Shown here: positions 50,811 to 59,743 of the stretch, in pieces
How positions within the stretch are numbered: the first letter of the stretch is position 1
Layout: the number at the start of each line of letters is the position of its first letter
Source: Candidatus Eremiobacterota bacterium
Lineage (GTDB): Bacteria; Vulcanimicrobiota; Vulcanimicrobiia; Vulcanimicrobiales; Vulcanimicrobiaceae
Length of the DNA stretch: 64,000 bases
Direction: 5' to 3'
NCBI GenBank assembly: GCA_019240525.1
Contig: JAFAYE010000001.1
Location: 2,515,300-2,579,299, forward strand
Position numbers and translations under genes: made by a program
Notes under the pieces: generated by a model
What the model was told of the DNA's origin: nothing
Seen by the model: only the letters and a program-made list of their open reading frames with translations
The model's database searches: none

Positions 50811-52816
50811 CCGGCTTGGAATCACAGATCGTCACCTTCGCGAGCGCGCTCTCGGCCATCGTGCTCAACGCGCTCTGGCAAGACGCGCTCATCGTCCTGA
50901 GCGTGTGGCTACTCTTGAAAGTGTGGCCCAAGATCAACGCGGCGACGCGATACGTCGTTTGGAGTGCCACGCTCGCGGCGGCATTTCTCGTTCCGGTGGC
51001 GACGACGCTTGCGTTTTTCACGCCGGCCCATGTCGAATCGGTAAGCGGAACGCCGACGTCTTGGAGCACACCGGCGCAAACCGCCGCTGCAAGCCGGCAT
51101 CAACCGCTCGCGCCAAGCCTCCCTGGGCAATCGCTTCGACCGGAGCGCTTGCGCATCACGCTCTCGGCACCGCTCGCGGTGACGATCTTTGTGCTCTGGC
51201 TACTGCTCGCAACGTTCGCGTTGCTCCGGCTCGCGATCGGTCTGCTGCGCTTAGAGCAGCTCAAGCGTGACGCCTTACCGCTTCCAGTCGAATATCGCGA
51301 CGCAATGCCGCAGTGGCTGCGCGCCAGTAAGGGTTCGCGCGACGTTCGCCTCTGCGTGAGCGACGAGACCGACGTGCCGGTGGCGGTCGGGCTCTTCGAC
51401 GCAATGATTTTGGTGCCGCATTCACTGCTCGAGCGTCTCTCTGAGCCGGAAGTGGATCAGATCTGCCTGCACGAGCTTGCGCACCTTCGCCGGGCGGACG
51501 ATTGGACGAACGGCGTGCAGCGCGTCATCAACGGACTCTTGGGCTGGAATCCGGCGGCGCAGTTCATCGGTCAGCAGCTCGATCTCGAACGGGAAGTCGC
51601 CTGCGACGATTGGGTGCTTTCGTTCGTCGGGCAGGTGCGCCCATACGCGCTCTGCCTTACGAAAATGGCCGAGAGCGCCGCGTGGCCGCGCCATACCATA
51701 CCGGCGCCCGGTGTTTTTGCAACGCGCAAACACATTTCGCTGCGTATCGAACGCTTACTCGGCGCCGGGCGTAACATTGCAACGAACCTGGCGGTTGCGC
51801 CGGCGGCGGCAGCCATCACTATGGTTGCGGCGATCGCCCTGGTTATTGGCCTGGTCGCGCCGTCGATTGCGGCAGCGCCCATGGTGACGCCGGCGAAGCC
51901 CGCGGTGGCGGCTCGGCCCGCCGTGGCGGCGAAGCCCGCGGTGGCGGCGACAGCGCCACGACGACAAGTGACGCGCTTCGTTCGCGTTGCGGTATTCGTG
52001 ACACCGTCGCCGGCGGCGACACGCGTTTCGAACATCCACGTTGAAATCCCGGCGACGCACGTCGAGGAGCCGCCGATTCACGTCGACATCCCGAAAACCG
52101 ACGTCAACGTTCCCAAGATGAGCATCGACGTGCCGATGCCGGGCTTCGACGCAAAGGGCTTGGCGAACAAGATTCAAGCGGGCGTTACAGCGGGACTCAT
52201 GCGCGGACTTCACGGCACATCGGTGGCGCAAGGCAATGCGTGCGTTGGCTGCGACTACAGCGGCGTCAACTGGAGCGGTCGCGACATGCACGGCGTAACG
52301 TATAACGGCGTCGACTTCTCAAAGGCGAACCTTTCGGGCGTCAATTTCAGCGGAAGCGCGATGAATGGCGCGGATTTCGGCGGTGCGAATCTGGCCAACG
52401 CATCATTTCGCAACGCGCATTTAACCGGCTGCGATTTCAGCAATGCAAATCTCAGTGGTGTTGACTTCACAAACGCTTGGCTGTCGGGATGCCAGTTCAC
52501 GGGGGCTCGACTCGGCTCGTCGCAGCTTCGCGAAGTTTTACACGGCTGTAAGGGCTGCGATTTCAGCCGAGCCGACCTCTCGGGTCTCGATCTGCACGGC
52601 GTCCAGACCAACGGTGACGACTTTTCCGGCGCCGATTTGCGCAACGTCAACTTCGCCGGAGCGCAGCTGCTCGCAACCGATTTCAGCGATGCGAAGCTCG
52701 ACGGTGCCGACTTCACCGGCGCAACGCTCAACGGGTGTGACTTGAGCGGCGTGGATTTGCATCGAGTCGATTTGTCAAAAGCAAAACTGATCGGTACGGA
52801 TTTGGAAGAACGCTGA
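50807..52816 (+). CDS. BlaR1-type M56 membrane metalloprotease with pentapeptide-repeat sensor domain
   Basis: 669 residues. Transmembrane segments about 17-40, 47-71, 121-147 and 326-357. Between the last two lies the cytoplasmic zinc protease: H222-E-L-A-H226 in CLHELAHLRRADD and E263 in LEREVACDDWV, as in BlaR1/MecR1. After TM4, where BlaR1 carries a class D beta-lactamase-like sensor, comes a PAVAAK/PAVAAR linker, HVEIP/HVDIP strand repeats, and about 185 residues of pentapeptide repeats (A/N-D/N-L-S/F-G type). Two C-x-G-C-D-(Y/F)-S motifs (C479/C482, C581/C584) open its two modules. Likely role: sense an envelope signal and inactivate the repressor. Confidence 0.9.
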   Translation: MTGLESQIVTFASALSAIVLNALWQDALIVLSVWLLLKVWPKINAATRYVVWSATLAAAFLVPVATTLAFFTPAHVESVSGTPTSWSTPAQTAAASRHQPLAPSLPGQSLRPERLRITLSAPLAVTIFVLWLLLATFALLRLAIGLLRLEQLKRDALPLPVEYRDAMPQWLRASKGSRDVRLCVSDETDVPVAVGLFDAMILVPHSLLERLSEPEVDQICLHELAHLRRADDWTNGVQRVINGLLGWNPAAQFIGQQLDLEREVACDDWVLSFVGQVRPYALCLTKMAESAAWPRHTIPAPGVFATRKHISLRIERLLGAGRNIATNLAVAPAAAAITMVAAIALVIGLVAPSIAAAPMVTPAKPAVAARPAVAAKPAVAATAPRRQVTRFVRVAVFVTPSPAATRVSNIHVEIPATHVEEPPIHVDIPKTDVNVPKMSIDVPMPGFDAKGLANKIQAGVTAGLMRGLHGTSVAQGNACVGCDYSGVNWSGRDMHGVTYNGVDFSKANLSGVNFSGSAMNGADFGGANLANASFRNAHLTGCDFSNANLSGVDFTNAWLSGCQFTGARLGSSQLREVLHGCKGCDFSRADLSGLDLHGVQTNGDDFSGADLRNVNFAGAQLLATDFSDAKLDGADFTGATLNGCDLSGVDLHRVDLSKAKLIGTDLEER

Positions 52817-52921
52817 CCCGGGCATAGCGCCCTAGAGTTCCGAGGAAAAGCAGCAAAGCGTGGCCTCGCGGCATGAGGCTTGGTTCGCTGCGCCCCTTTC
52901 GCCAGAAAACAGGAGAAAAGA

Positions 52922-53602
52922 ATGATGATCGGTCTGGTCTTCGCGGCAGTGCTGGGGCTGCCGGCAAACTGCATCGGGTGTGACTTTGCCGGCCGTGACC
53001 TGCACGGCGCCAACCTCGCGAATGCTTCGTATGTTGGCGTGGATTTCGCCCGAGCGAATCTGCGCGACGCGAGCTTGCGCGAGGCAAATCTTACGGGCGT
53101 CGACTTCAAAGACGCGGATCTTCGCGGTGCCGACCTGCGTGGCGCAAATCTCACGGGCGTTGATTTAATCGGAGCGCAACTGGACGGGGTTCGGCTCGAC
53201 GGCGCAAAACTGATCGGCGCCGATTTGCGCGGCGCGAATCTCGAGGGCTTCGATTTTTCCGGCGTCTCGATGGTCGGGAGCGACCTACAATCGGTGCGCG
53301 CGCGGAATGCGCGCTTTGAGGGCGCAGAGCTCGAAGGTGTCGATTTCGCGAACGCCGACTTGCGCGAGGCAAACGTTCGCGACGCCCGGCTCTGTTCGCG
53401 CAACCGCGACAGCGACTGGGCCGGCATGGGCGTCGCCGAGCGCATTCAATGCGCCGATTTTCGCGGCGCCGACGTGCGCGGAGCGGACCTGCGGGGCGCG
53501 CTGGTTTGCCCGAGCGGTCGCCAGGTCCGAAGCTGCACGCCGATCGACGCGGCCACCCTGCGGCGCGAGAGCCGTTCCCCCCTCGAGGGAGCGCTTCTCT
53601 AA
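52922..53602 (+). CDS. Exported pentapeptide-repeat protein
   Basis: 226 residues: a short signal-like segment (MMIGLVFAAVLGLPA) followed at once by C17-I-G-C20-D-F, then about 30 pentapeptide repeats (ADLRGANLTG style) forming a right-handed quadrilateral beta helix up to residue 150, and a Cys-containing end (CSRNRD, QCADFRG, VCPSGRQVRSC). It is a close structural relative of the sensor domain of the protease gene before it, so it may compete with it, pair with it or be its ligand. AGGAGA precedes ATG 52922. Its stop overlaps the next ATG (TAATG). Confidence 0.85.
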   Translation: MMIGLVFAAVLGLPANCIGCDFAGRDLHGANLANASYVGVDFARANLRDASLREANLTGVDFKDADLRGADLRGANLTGVDLIGAQLDGVRLDGAKLIGADLRGANLEGFDFSGVSMVGSDLQSVRARNARFEGAELEGVDFANADLREANVRDARLCSRNRDSDWAGMGVAERIQCADFRGADVRGADLRGALVCPSGRQVRSCTPIDAATLRRESRSPLEGALL

Positions 53603-55734
53603 TGCATCCGCGGGCGGCGGCGATCGTCGTTGCCGCGACGATCGCGGCAACGACGGCGCACGCGGCGGCCTATCCCCAACTCGCCGTGCCGCAAGTCGCG
53701 GTACCCGAAGCGGCGAAGCTTTCTCTCGATCCAAATGCGCCCCCGAGCGCGTGGACAAATGCCGGAAGCTTACAGCTCCCCTGGGATCCGGTACGCTCGC
53801 GTCCGGCGAGCGAGTTAACGAAGGCGTGGATTGCGACCGACGGCCGCGCGCTTTACGTCCGCTTCGACGCAGCCCAGCGCGAGCCGATCATCGCGCAGCA
53901 GCATACGAACGACGTGGGTCAGGGAAGCGACGATGAAGTTTGGATCGACCTGTGGCCCAACGGCGTCAACGGCTATTTCTATCAATTCTATGCGACGCCA
54001 AACGGCACGCACTATGAATACTCGTCAGAAAATACGGCGTATTCGCCGAACTGGGAGTCGCAAGGTGCGGCCCACGGCAGCGGCTACACGGTCACGATGA
54101 AGATTCCGTTGGAGGTGATCCGAAACGCGCGCGGCGGCAGCTGGAAAGCGCAGTTCGTTCGATACGTTCGCGCGACGGGCGAGCAGCAGGTTTGGTCGTT
54201 CGATCGCGTGCAGATGCAACCCGATTCGTATGGCAATGCGGACTACGCGCACGCCGGAAGCATATCGGTTCCGCCGCTGACCATCGGCTCGTTGCGTCCC
54301 AAACCTCGTGCCGCCGTCTACGCGCTCGGCGAAGCCGCAAGCAGGACGATCGGCGGCTCGACGTCGCGGATCGGTGCCGATCTCTCGATTCCGATCACGC
54401 CGACGGCATCGTTCTACTCGACGTTTCACCCGGACTATTCGAACGTCGAGCTGGACCAGCAGAGTATTGCGCCGACCGTTTACCAACGTTACTACAGCGA
54501 AGTGCGGCCATTCTTCACGCAGGCGGCGAGCTTCTACAACGACTTCAATTGCGATGCGTGCCCGAACATTCAAGCGCTTTACACGCCCGCAATTCCGACG
54601 CCCGCGGAAGGTTATGCGGTTGAAGGAAAGCAGGGGCCGTTTGGCTTTGCCACATTCGATGCGATCGGCGACAACCGCAACGACCTTGCTAGCGCGATCG
54701 ACTATACGTCCCCGAACGCGATGTGGGGCTCGAGCATCCAGCGCGTCGCTGTCAATTTGCCCGGCTTCGTTGATACCGCTACCGAGGCCGGGGTCGCCTA
54801 TAACGACCTCAAGCACATGAGCGCGTATTTCAACTATGGGAACGATTCGGGAACGAACGTGCTCGTGCCGAGTCAGGCGCAGTACTACGATGTGGGCGGC
54901 GGCTGGGCGAACCAAACCTTTGGGTTTTTCGGTTCCACCCGAAAGGTCGGTGAATACTACAATCCGGTCGACGGATTCGTCTCGCATCCGGGTATTGCCG
55001 GTTACGCGCTGTACGCCGCAAAGATTTGGGATTTCGACAGCAACGACCAGCTCGTCTCGGCCGGCGTCGCGGGTTTCGTGGACCGGTACCAAGGCCCGAC
55101 GATGGGGCAGGCTCAGAGCGACAACCAGATCATCGTCGACCTTCTCACCAAGCACGCTCTGGACTTGCAGCTCTTCAGCGGTTCGAATTATTGGCGCTTC
55201 GGCGACGTGCTGACGCCGGTTTCGCAAAACGGCGGCTTTCAACTGACCTACGATAGCGGCTTGCAGACGAACAATCCGGGCAACTTCCCCAACCACGGCC
55301 CTTCGGCGACGCCGACGACGATCAACTACAGCACAGGACGGTATGGGCTCGGGCGCCTCGACACGTGGTTTCGCACGACAACGATTCGCGTCGGCAATCA
55401 CGGCGCCCTGACGCTTGCGCTCGATGACACGGCGCAATGGATACCGGCGCCGAATCCGAGCAACGTTCAGTGGTTCGAAAGCCTCAGCTACGCCTACCAG
55501 ATCGGCCGCAATTCGTCATTGGCGATCGGCCTGCGACGCGTGGTCGGCGATCCGCCGATTCCCAACGGCGGGGGAGACTGCATCGGCACCTGCTCGAACA
55601 TCTCGGTCGCCTATCATCTGCGCCTACGCAACAGCGAGTTTTATCTCGCCTACGGCAACCCGAACACGCTCATCACGGTGCCGCAAGCAATCTTCAAGGT
55701 GATCTTCTACGGGGGCGCAGCGAAAGGCACATGA
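53602..55734 (+). CDS. CBM9-like / DUF5916 outer-membrane-type protein
   Basis: 710 residues. Signal peptide (AAAIVVAATIAATTAHA), then a carbohydrate-binding-module-9-like domain (about 25-210: LTKAWIATDGRALYVRFDA; DDEVWIDLWPNGVNGYFYQF), then a long beta-rich C-terminal part (DUF5916; FYSTFHPDYSNVELDQQS and many paired beta hairpins) ending in a strand that closes with F-Y, typical for outer-membrane barrels. It may bind a polysaccharide or act as a porin-like channel. ATG 53602 overlaps the previous stop, and the end overlaps the S9 gene. Confidence 0.85.
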   Translation: MHPRAAAIVVAATIAATTAHAAAYPQLAVPQVAVPEAAKLSLDPNAPPSAWTNAGSLQLPWDPVRSRPASELTKAWIATDGRALYVRFDAAQREPIIAQQHTNDVGQGSDDEVWIDLWPNGVNGYFYQFYATPNGTHYEYSSENTAYSPNWESQGAAHGSGYTVTMKIPLEVIRNARGGSWKAQFVRYVRATGEQQVWSFDRVQMQPDSYGNADYAHAGSISVPPLTIGSLRPKPRAAVYALGEAASRTIGGSTSRIGADLSIPITPTASFYSTFHPDYSNVELDQQSIAPTVYQRYYSEVRPFFTQAASFYNDFNCDACPNIQALYTPAIPTPAEGYAVEGKQGPFGFATFDAIGDNRNDLASAIDYTSPNAMWGSSIQRVAVNLPGFVDTATEAGVAYNDLKHMSAYFNYGNDSGTNVLVPSQAQYYDVGGGWANQTFGFFGSTRKVGEYYNPVDGFVSHPGIAGYALYAAKIWDFDSNDQLVSAGVAGFVDRYQGPTMGQAQSDNQIIVDLLTKHALDLQLFSGSNYWRFGDVLTPVSQNGGFQLTYDSGLQTNNPGNFPNHGPSATPTTINYSTGRYGLGRLDTWFRTTTIRVGNHGALTLALDDTAQWIPAPNPSNVQWFESLSYAYQIGRNSSLAIGLRRVVGDPPIPNGGGDCIGTCSNISVAYHLRLRNSEFYLAYGNPNTLITVPQAIFKVIFYGGAAKGT

Positions 55735-57842
55735 AACCGCGGGATGCCTTGGAGGGTATGAGGGGCATGCGCTTCTTGCCTTTCATCGCATTTTTGGCAG
55801 CATTCAGTCCCGCGGCGGCCCTGGCTGGGCCGGTCGCCCCCGAGGACCTTTTTAAGCTGACGTTTTTGAACACCGCCAGCATATCGCCCGAGGGCAGCCA
55901 CGTGCTGGTCGAGGCGTCGCGAATGGACGGCCCGAAAAATGCCTACGACCGCACGATCGAGCTGGTCGACGTTTCCAGCGCAAAACTGACGCATAACGTT
56001 ACGGGCCACGTCGGCGACGGCGATTTCGCGTGGATGCCGGATGGCCGAAGCTTTGTTTTCGTACGAACGGTCGAAAAGCAGAAGCCGCAACTGTATCGCT
56101 ATACCCTTGCGACTGGCCGAATCGTGCAACTGACGCACATCAAACAGGGCGTTTCGAGCCCGGTCGTTTCACACGCGGGCGACCGCATCGCACTGGCCGT
56201 TACCGATACCGATCCGGCTCCGAATGCGCGCATCGACTTCGCCAAGGCCGGCTTCACGCCGAAGGACTCGGAGAAGAAGAGCGACATCCACACGATCACC
56301 GAGCTCTTCTTTCAAGCCAACGGACAAGGTTACGTCTATCAGGATCACCAGCACATCTGGACGATCGACGCCGACGGCTCGAACCCCAAAGCACTAACGT
56401 CGGGAAAATACTCCGAGGGCTTCGACGCGTGGTCGTCGGACGACCGAACCATTCTTTTCGATTCGCTTCGGTACGAGGCGGTCGACAGCGGACCGAGCGA
56501 TGTCTACACCATCCCTTCGACTCCCACGACTTCAGCGGCGACAGGCTCGGCGATGCAAAAAGTCACGTCGCCGCTGCCGGCAAACAACGGTTTCTTCTTT
56601 TCACACGACGGTAGGCGAGTCTATTTCCTCAGCGCCGACGTGAAAGATTCGGCGGAACGTCCGGCATTAGTGTCGGCGAACCTCGATGGCTCGGATCGCC
56701 GTACGATCGTGCCTCCGAATACCGTCGGATGGGGCGACACGCTGCTTGCCGATATGAAGGAGGGCGGCGGCCTCTGCGGCGGACCGGTCGGCGACCGAGA
56801 GACGATGCTGCTCAACGTCGACGGACCGGGCTATTCCAATCTGCGCACGCTTAATCTTACGAGCGGCTCGTTTTCCGACGTCACGCCGGCCAAAGGCGAG
56901 GCGTTCTCTTGCACCGTCACGACAGACGGCAGCCGGGTTGCATATCTCTACAGCGACTTTACCCATCCAGCCGAACTCTACATAGCGGATACATCCGGTG
57001 GTGCACCGCGCCGACTAACCGATGTCAACGCGTCCTATCTTGCCTCGGCGACGCTTTCCCAGCCGCAAGAGTTCAGCGTGAAAGATCCGGCGGGCTTCAC
57101 GGTTCAGGCGTGGTTCATGCCCGCGACGACGGGCGCCGGTTCGAAACATCCCACCTTGCTCGATATTCACGGCGGCCCCGAAACGCAGTTCGGCGACACG
57201 TTCTTTGCGGAGTTCCAACTCTACACGTCGATGGGTTACAATGTGGTTTTTTCCGATCCCGCCGGCAGCACCGGACACGGCTACCCCTTCGAAGAGGCGC
57301 TGGAAAATAATTACGGCGACGCGATGTTTGCCGACGTGCAGGCGGTCATGGATGCAGCTATCGCGCGCCCCGACGTTGACGCGACGCGCCTCGGCGTGCT
57401 CGGTGGATCTTACGGCGGGTATGCGACGCTTTGGGTTATCGCCCATACCGACCGTTACAAGGTTGCCGTCGCCGAGCGTGCGGTGAGCAATCTTCAAAGC
57501 GAGAATCTGGCAGCCGATTTTGCGGGGAAGAACGGTTTAGGCGGCGGTTACTACAACTGGGGGCCACCTTGGGATCCGGCGAGCGCCGACTATGCCAAGT
57601 TCTCTCCACTCACGTACGTCGCCGGCGTCCATACGCCGGTCATGGTTCTCCATGCCGACGAAGATACTCGCGCGCCAATCGACCAGACGCTGCAAGAGTT
57701 CACTTCGCTGAAGATCCTCGGGCGCACGGTCGAATACGTCGCGGTCCCCGACGAGAATCACGATCTCTCGCGCACCGGATCTCCCATCCATCGAGTCGAG
57801 CGTCTGCACCTCATTCTGGACTGGCTGCAACGATATATTTGA
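55731..57842 (+). CDS. Exported S9 family serine peptidase (prolyl oligopeptidase / acylaminoacyl type)
   Basis: About 703 residues from ATG 55731; a better signal peptide starts at ATG 55767 (MRFLPFIAFLAAFSPAAALA, preceded by GGAGG). N-terminal seven-bladed beta-propeller with DPP-IV/TolB-type repeats (FAWMPDGRSFVFVRT; GYVYQDHQHIWTIDADGSNP), then the alpha/beta hydrolase domain with nucleophile Ser560 (GGSYGGYATL), Asp in LHADEDTRAP and His in DENHDLSRTG. It degrades small peptides in the periplasm. Overlap with the DUF5916 gene means it is part of the same operon. Confidence 0.93.
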   Translation: MKPRDALEGMRGMRFLPFIAFLAAFSPAAALAGPVAPEDLFKLTFLNTASISPEGSHVLVEASRMDGPKNAYDRTIELVDVSSAKLTHNVTGHVGDGDFAWMPDGRSFVFVRTVEKQKPQLYRYTLATGRIVQLTHIKQGVSSPVVSHAGDRIALAVTDTDPAPNARIDFAKAGFTPKDSEKKSDIHTITELFFQANGQGYVYQDHQHIWTIDADGSNPKALTSGKYSEGFDAWSSDDRTILFDSLRYEAVDSGPSDVYTIPSTPTTSAATGSAMQKVTSPLPANNGFFFSHDGRRVYFLSADVKDSAERPALVSANLDGSDRRTIVPPNTVGWGDTLLADMKEGGGLCGGPVGDRETMLLNVDGPGYSNLRTLNLTSGSFSDVTPAKGEAFSCTVTTDGSRVAYLYSDFTHPAELYIADTSGGAPRRLTDVNASYLASATLSQPQEFSVKDPAGFTVQAWFMPATTGAGSKHPTLLDIHGGPETQFGDTFFAEFQLYTSMGYNVVFSDPAGSTGHGYPFEEALENNYGDAMFADVQAVMDAAIARPDVDATRLGVLGGSYGGYATLWVIAHTDRYKVAVAERAVSNLQSENLAADFAGKNGLGGGYYNWGPPWDPASADYAKFSPLTYVAGVHTPVMVLHADEDTRAPIDQTLQEFTSLKILGRTVEYVAVPDENHDLSRTGSPIHRVERLHLILDWLQRYI

Positions 57843-57897
57843 GCGCTCGCCGTCACTGGCAGGTCCAAGCGGGCGTTCTGACGGTAGAGAGCACGTG

Positions 57898-58719
57898 ATG
57901 CGAGTCGCCGTCGCCCTGATGGTCGCCACATTTGCGGTCGGCGCAACGCCGACCCCACCGCCGCAAATTTATCGCGTCGTCACTCGGCCGCTCTGCGCCG
58001 AGCTGCACGAGCATATCAGACCGGCGATCGGCATGATGCTTGAAAACGATACGAACATCAAGAAGGGTCCCGATCTTTTCAGTCACTACAACGAAGCCGG
58101 GCTCTACGGCGACGACGCCGGCGCGGCCGGTCAAAAGGACCCGGCGCCCGGGGATCCCGGCGGCAACTCGAACTCGTCGCAGAATCTGGCGCTCCTCGGT
58201 CTGGAAAATTTGATCCGCCCGATTGCGAACAACATCATCGCAATTCAAACGATCCTCGACACGCCGGCGCTCATGAACGGCACCGGACGCCCGGAAGACG
58301 ACCAGCATTTGCAACAGATCCGTAAGAGGCTGCTCCAAGCGCTCGCGGCGCAGAATGCATCGCTCGATCTGATCAGCGGTTTTGTCGACACGCAGCAAAT
58401 GGCGGATTTGCAGCACGCGGGGGAAGCGTATATTAGCTCGATTAGCAAACCCGACACGGGGACCGGCGGCGCGACCCCGTCGCCGCTCAATCCGCTCGCC
58501 GAGAACCCCAACTACGCCGGGCTTGCGCCGAATCCGTATACGATCGATCCGGCAACCATTCCGGGATTAACGATGGGGTACAATCCCGTCACGCGTCTGC
58601 GCGACGCGCTTCGCTGGACGATCGAACAAACCGCTGCGCGTGAAAACGAAGCGGCGAAGGACGTGATGTCGAGCGCGGAACTCTGCAGCGCGGTTCCGGC
58701 GCCGGCGCCCTCGCCGTAA
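57898..58719 (+). CDS. Exported protein of unknown function
   Basis: 273 residues from ATG 57898 (GTG 57895 also possible). Signal peptide (MRVAVALMVATFAVGA), then a mostly helical region (LHEHIRPAIGMMLENDTNI; LENLIRPIANNIIAIQTILD; LRDALRWTIEQTAARENEA) split by a Pro/Gly/Thr-rich stretch (KPDTGTGGATPSPLNPLAEN). No family recognised. Downstream of the S9 gene by 55 bases, so it could be the last gene of the BlaI-controlled transcript. Convergent with the next gene, with only 16 bases between. Confidence 0.65.
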   Translation: MRVAVALMVATFAVGATPTPPPQIYRVVTRPLCAELHEHIRPAIGMMLENDTNIKKGPDLFSHYNEAGLYGDDAGAAGQKDPAPGDPGGNSNSSQNLALLGLENLIRPIANNIIAIQTILDTPALMNGTGRPEDDQHLQQIRKRLLQALAAQNASLDLISGFVDTQQMADLQHAGEAYISSISKPDTGTGGATPSPLNPLAENPNYAGLAPNPYTIDPATIPGLTMGYNPVTRLRDALRWTIEQTAARENEAAKDVMSSAELCSAVPAPAPSP

Positions 58720-58735
58720 ACGAAGCGCTACCGAT

Positions 58736-59653
58736 TCACGGCGTGTAGGTAAAGCCCTGAACGGCCGCGGCGCCCGTCGCGCGGTTGCCCCAAACGGCCC
58801 AGATCGTGCCGGTCTTGGCATCGATCGCGTTGGTATGCATGCCTGCCGGGAGTGCGAGCGTGGCGAGAAGCTTCGGATCGGACGCACCGTCGTAGGAGTA
58901 AAGGGTAATGCCGCTGCCCGCGCATGCCAGCCAACCACGCGAAGCGTCCCAGCTGCATTGGTCGACGCGGTTGGGGTAATGTACTTGATGTAAGAGCTTG
59001 CCGTCACGATCGTAGACGGCAAAGACGTTATTTTCGCCAACCACCAGCAGCGCACGATCGCGGGCATCGTATTGTAGCGGATGATTGCTTTTGAGCATCG
59101 GCGTCGGAATCGAGCGCACGACGGTGAGCGAGTGCGGGTCGATCACGGCGATGCTACTGACCGCGGGGTCGTCGCTGGTGATGTTTTGGTAGACGTTATG
59201 CGTTTCGGGATCAACTTGGATGTATTCCGGCTTATGGCCCGGGAGCATCACCGTGGCGATTTGCTTGAATGTCGTGGTGTCGATGACAAAAATGCGGGTG
59301 CCGTCGTCTTCGTCGGCATAGATGCGATGCAACGCGGCGTCGTAGGCTATCGCATCGACCGGCCCATCCACGTTGACGGTGCGCAGGATCCGTTGCGCTT
59401 GCGGATCCACTTCACTCACCGAACGCGATCGCGAGTTTCCCGTGTACACGTGCCCGGTCTGCGGATCGACCGCCACCCCGGCCATCGGGCCGACGTTAAC
59501 GACTCCGAGTACCTTGCCGCTGTCGGCATCGGCAATCATCAGTCCGGTCGCATGTGCCGCATAGACGCGACGCCGCAGCGGGTCGACGGTGACGTAATCG
59601 AAGCCGCCCCCGGGAGTGACCGTCTGAGGAGGAGCTGCTGGAACGATCGGCAT
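58736..59653 (-). CDS. YVTN-type beta-propeller protein
   Basis: 305 residues made of YVTN/YncE-like blades: FDYVTVDPLRRRVYAAHATG, AGVAVDPQTGHVYTGNSRS, DAIAYDAALHRIYADEDDG and IQVDPETHNVYQNITSDDP. No signal peptide with these start codons (MPIVPAAPPQTVTPG), so the real start may lie upstream or the protein may be cytoplasmic. YncE-type propellers bind DNA or ligands; this one's partner is unknown. Divergent from the SDR gene by 90 bases, likely a shared promoter region. Confidence 0.8.
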   Translation of the reverse strand: MPIVPAAPPQTVTPGGGFDYVTVDPLRRRVYAAHATGLMIADADSGKVLGVVNVGPMAGVAVDPQTGHVYTGNSRSRSVSEVDPQAQRILRTVNVDGPVDAIAYDAALHRIYADEDDGTRIFVIDTTTFKQIATVMLPGHKPEYIQVDPETHNVYQNITSDDPAVSSIAVIDPHSLTVVRSIPTPMLKSNHPLQYDARDRALLVVGENNVFAVYDRDGKLLHQVHYPNRVDQCSWDASRGWLACAGSGITLYSYDGASDPKLLATLALPAGMHTNAIDAKTGTIWAVWGNRATGAAAVQGFTYTP

Positions 59654-59743
59654 GATGTGCGCGTTTTCTCACGTAGGTCGCCCGACTCCGCCCGGAGGGG
59701 CGCGTGTTTGAGGGCGTTGCCCTGCGGGAACAGGTCGGCTTTA

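Noticed and set aside
52255-53445. 396-codon minus-strand open frame
   Set aside because: Mirror of the pentapeptide repeats: repeated sense codons give a repeated, stop-free antisense frame.
54025-55437. 470-codon minus-strand open frame
   Set aside because: Antisense to the CBM9/DUF5916 gene, which has a signal peptide and domain structure.
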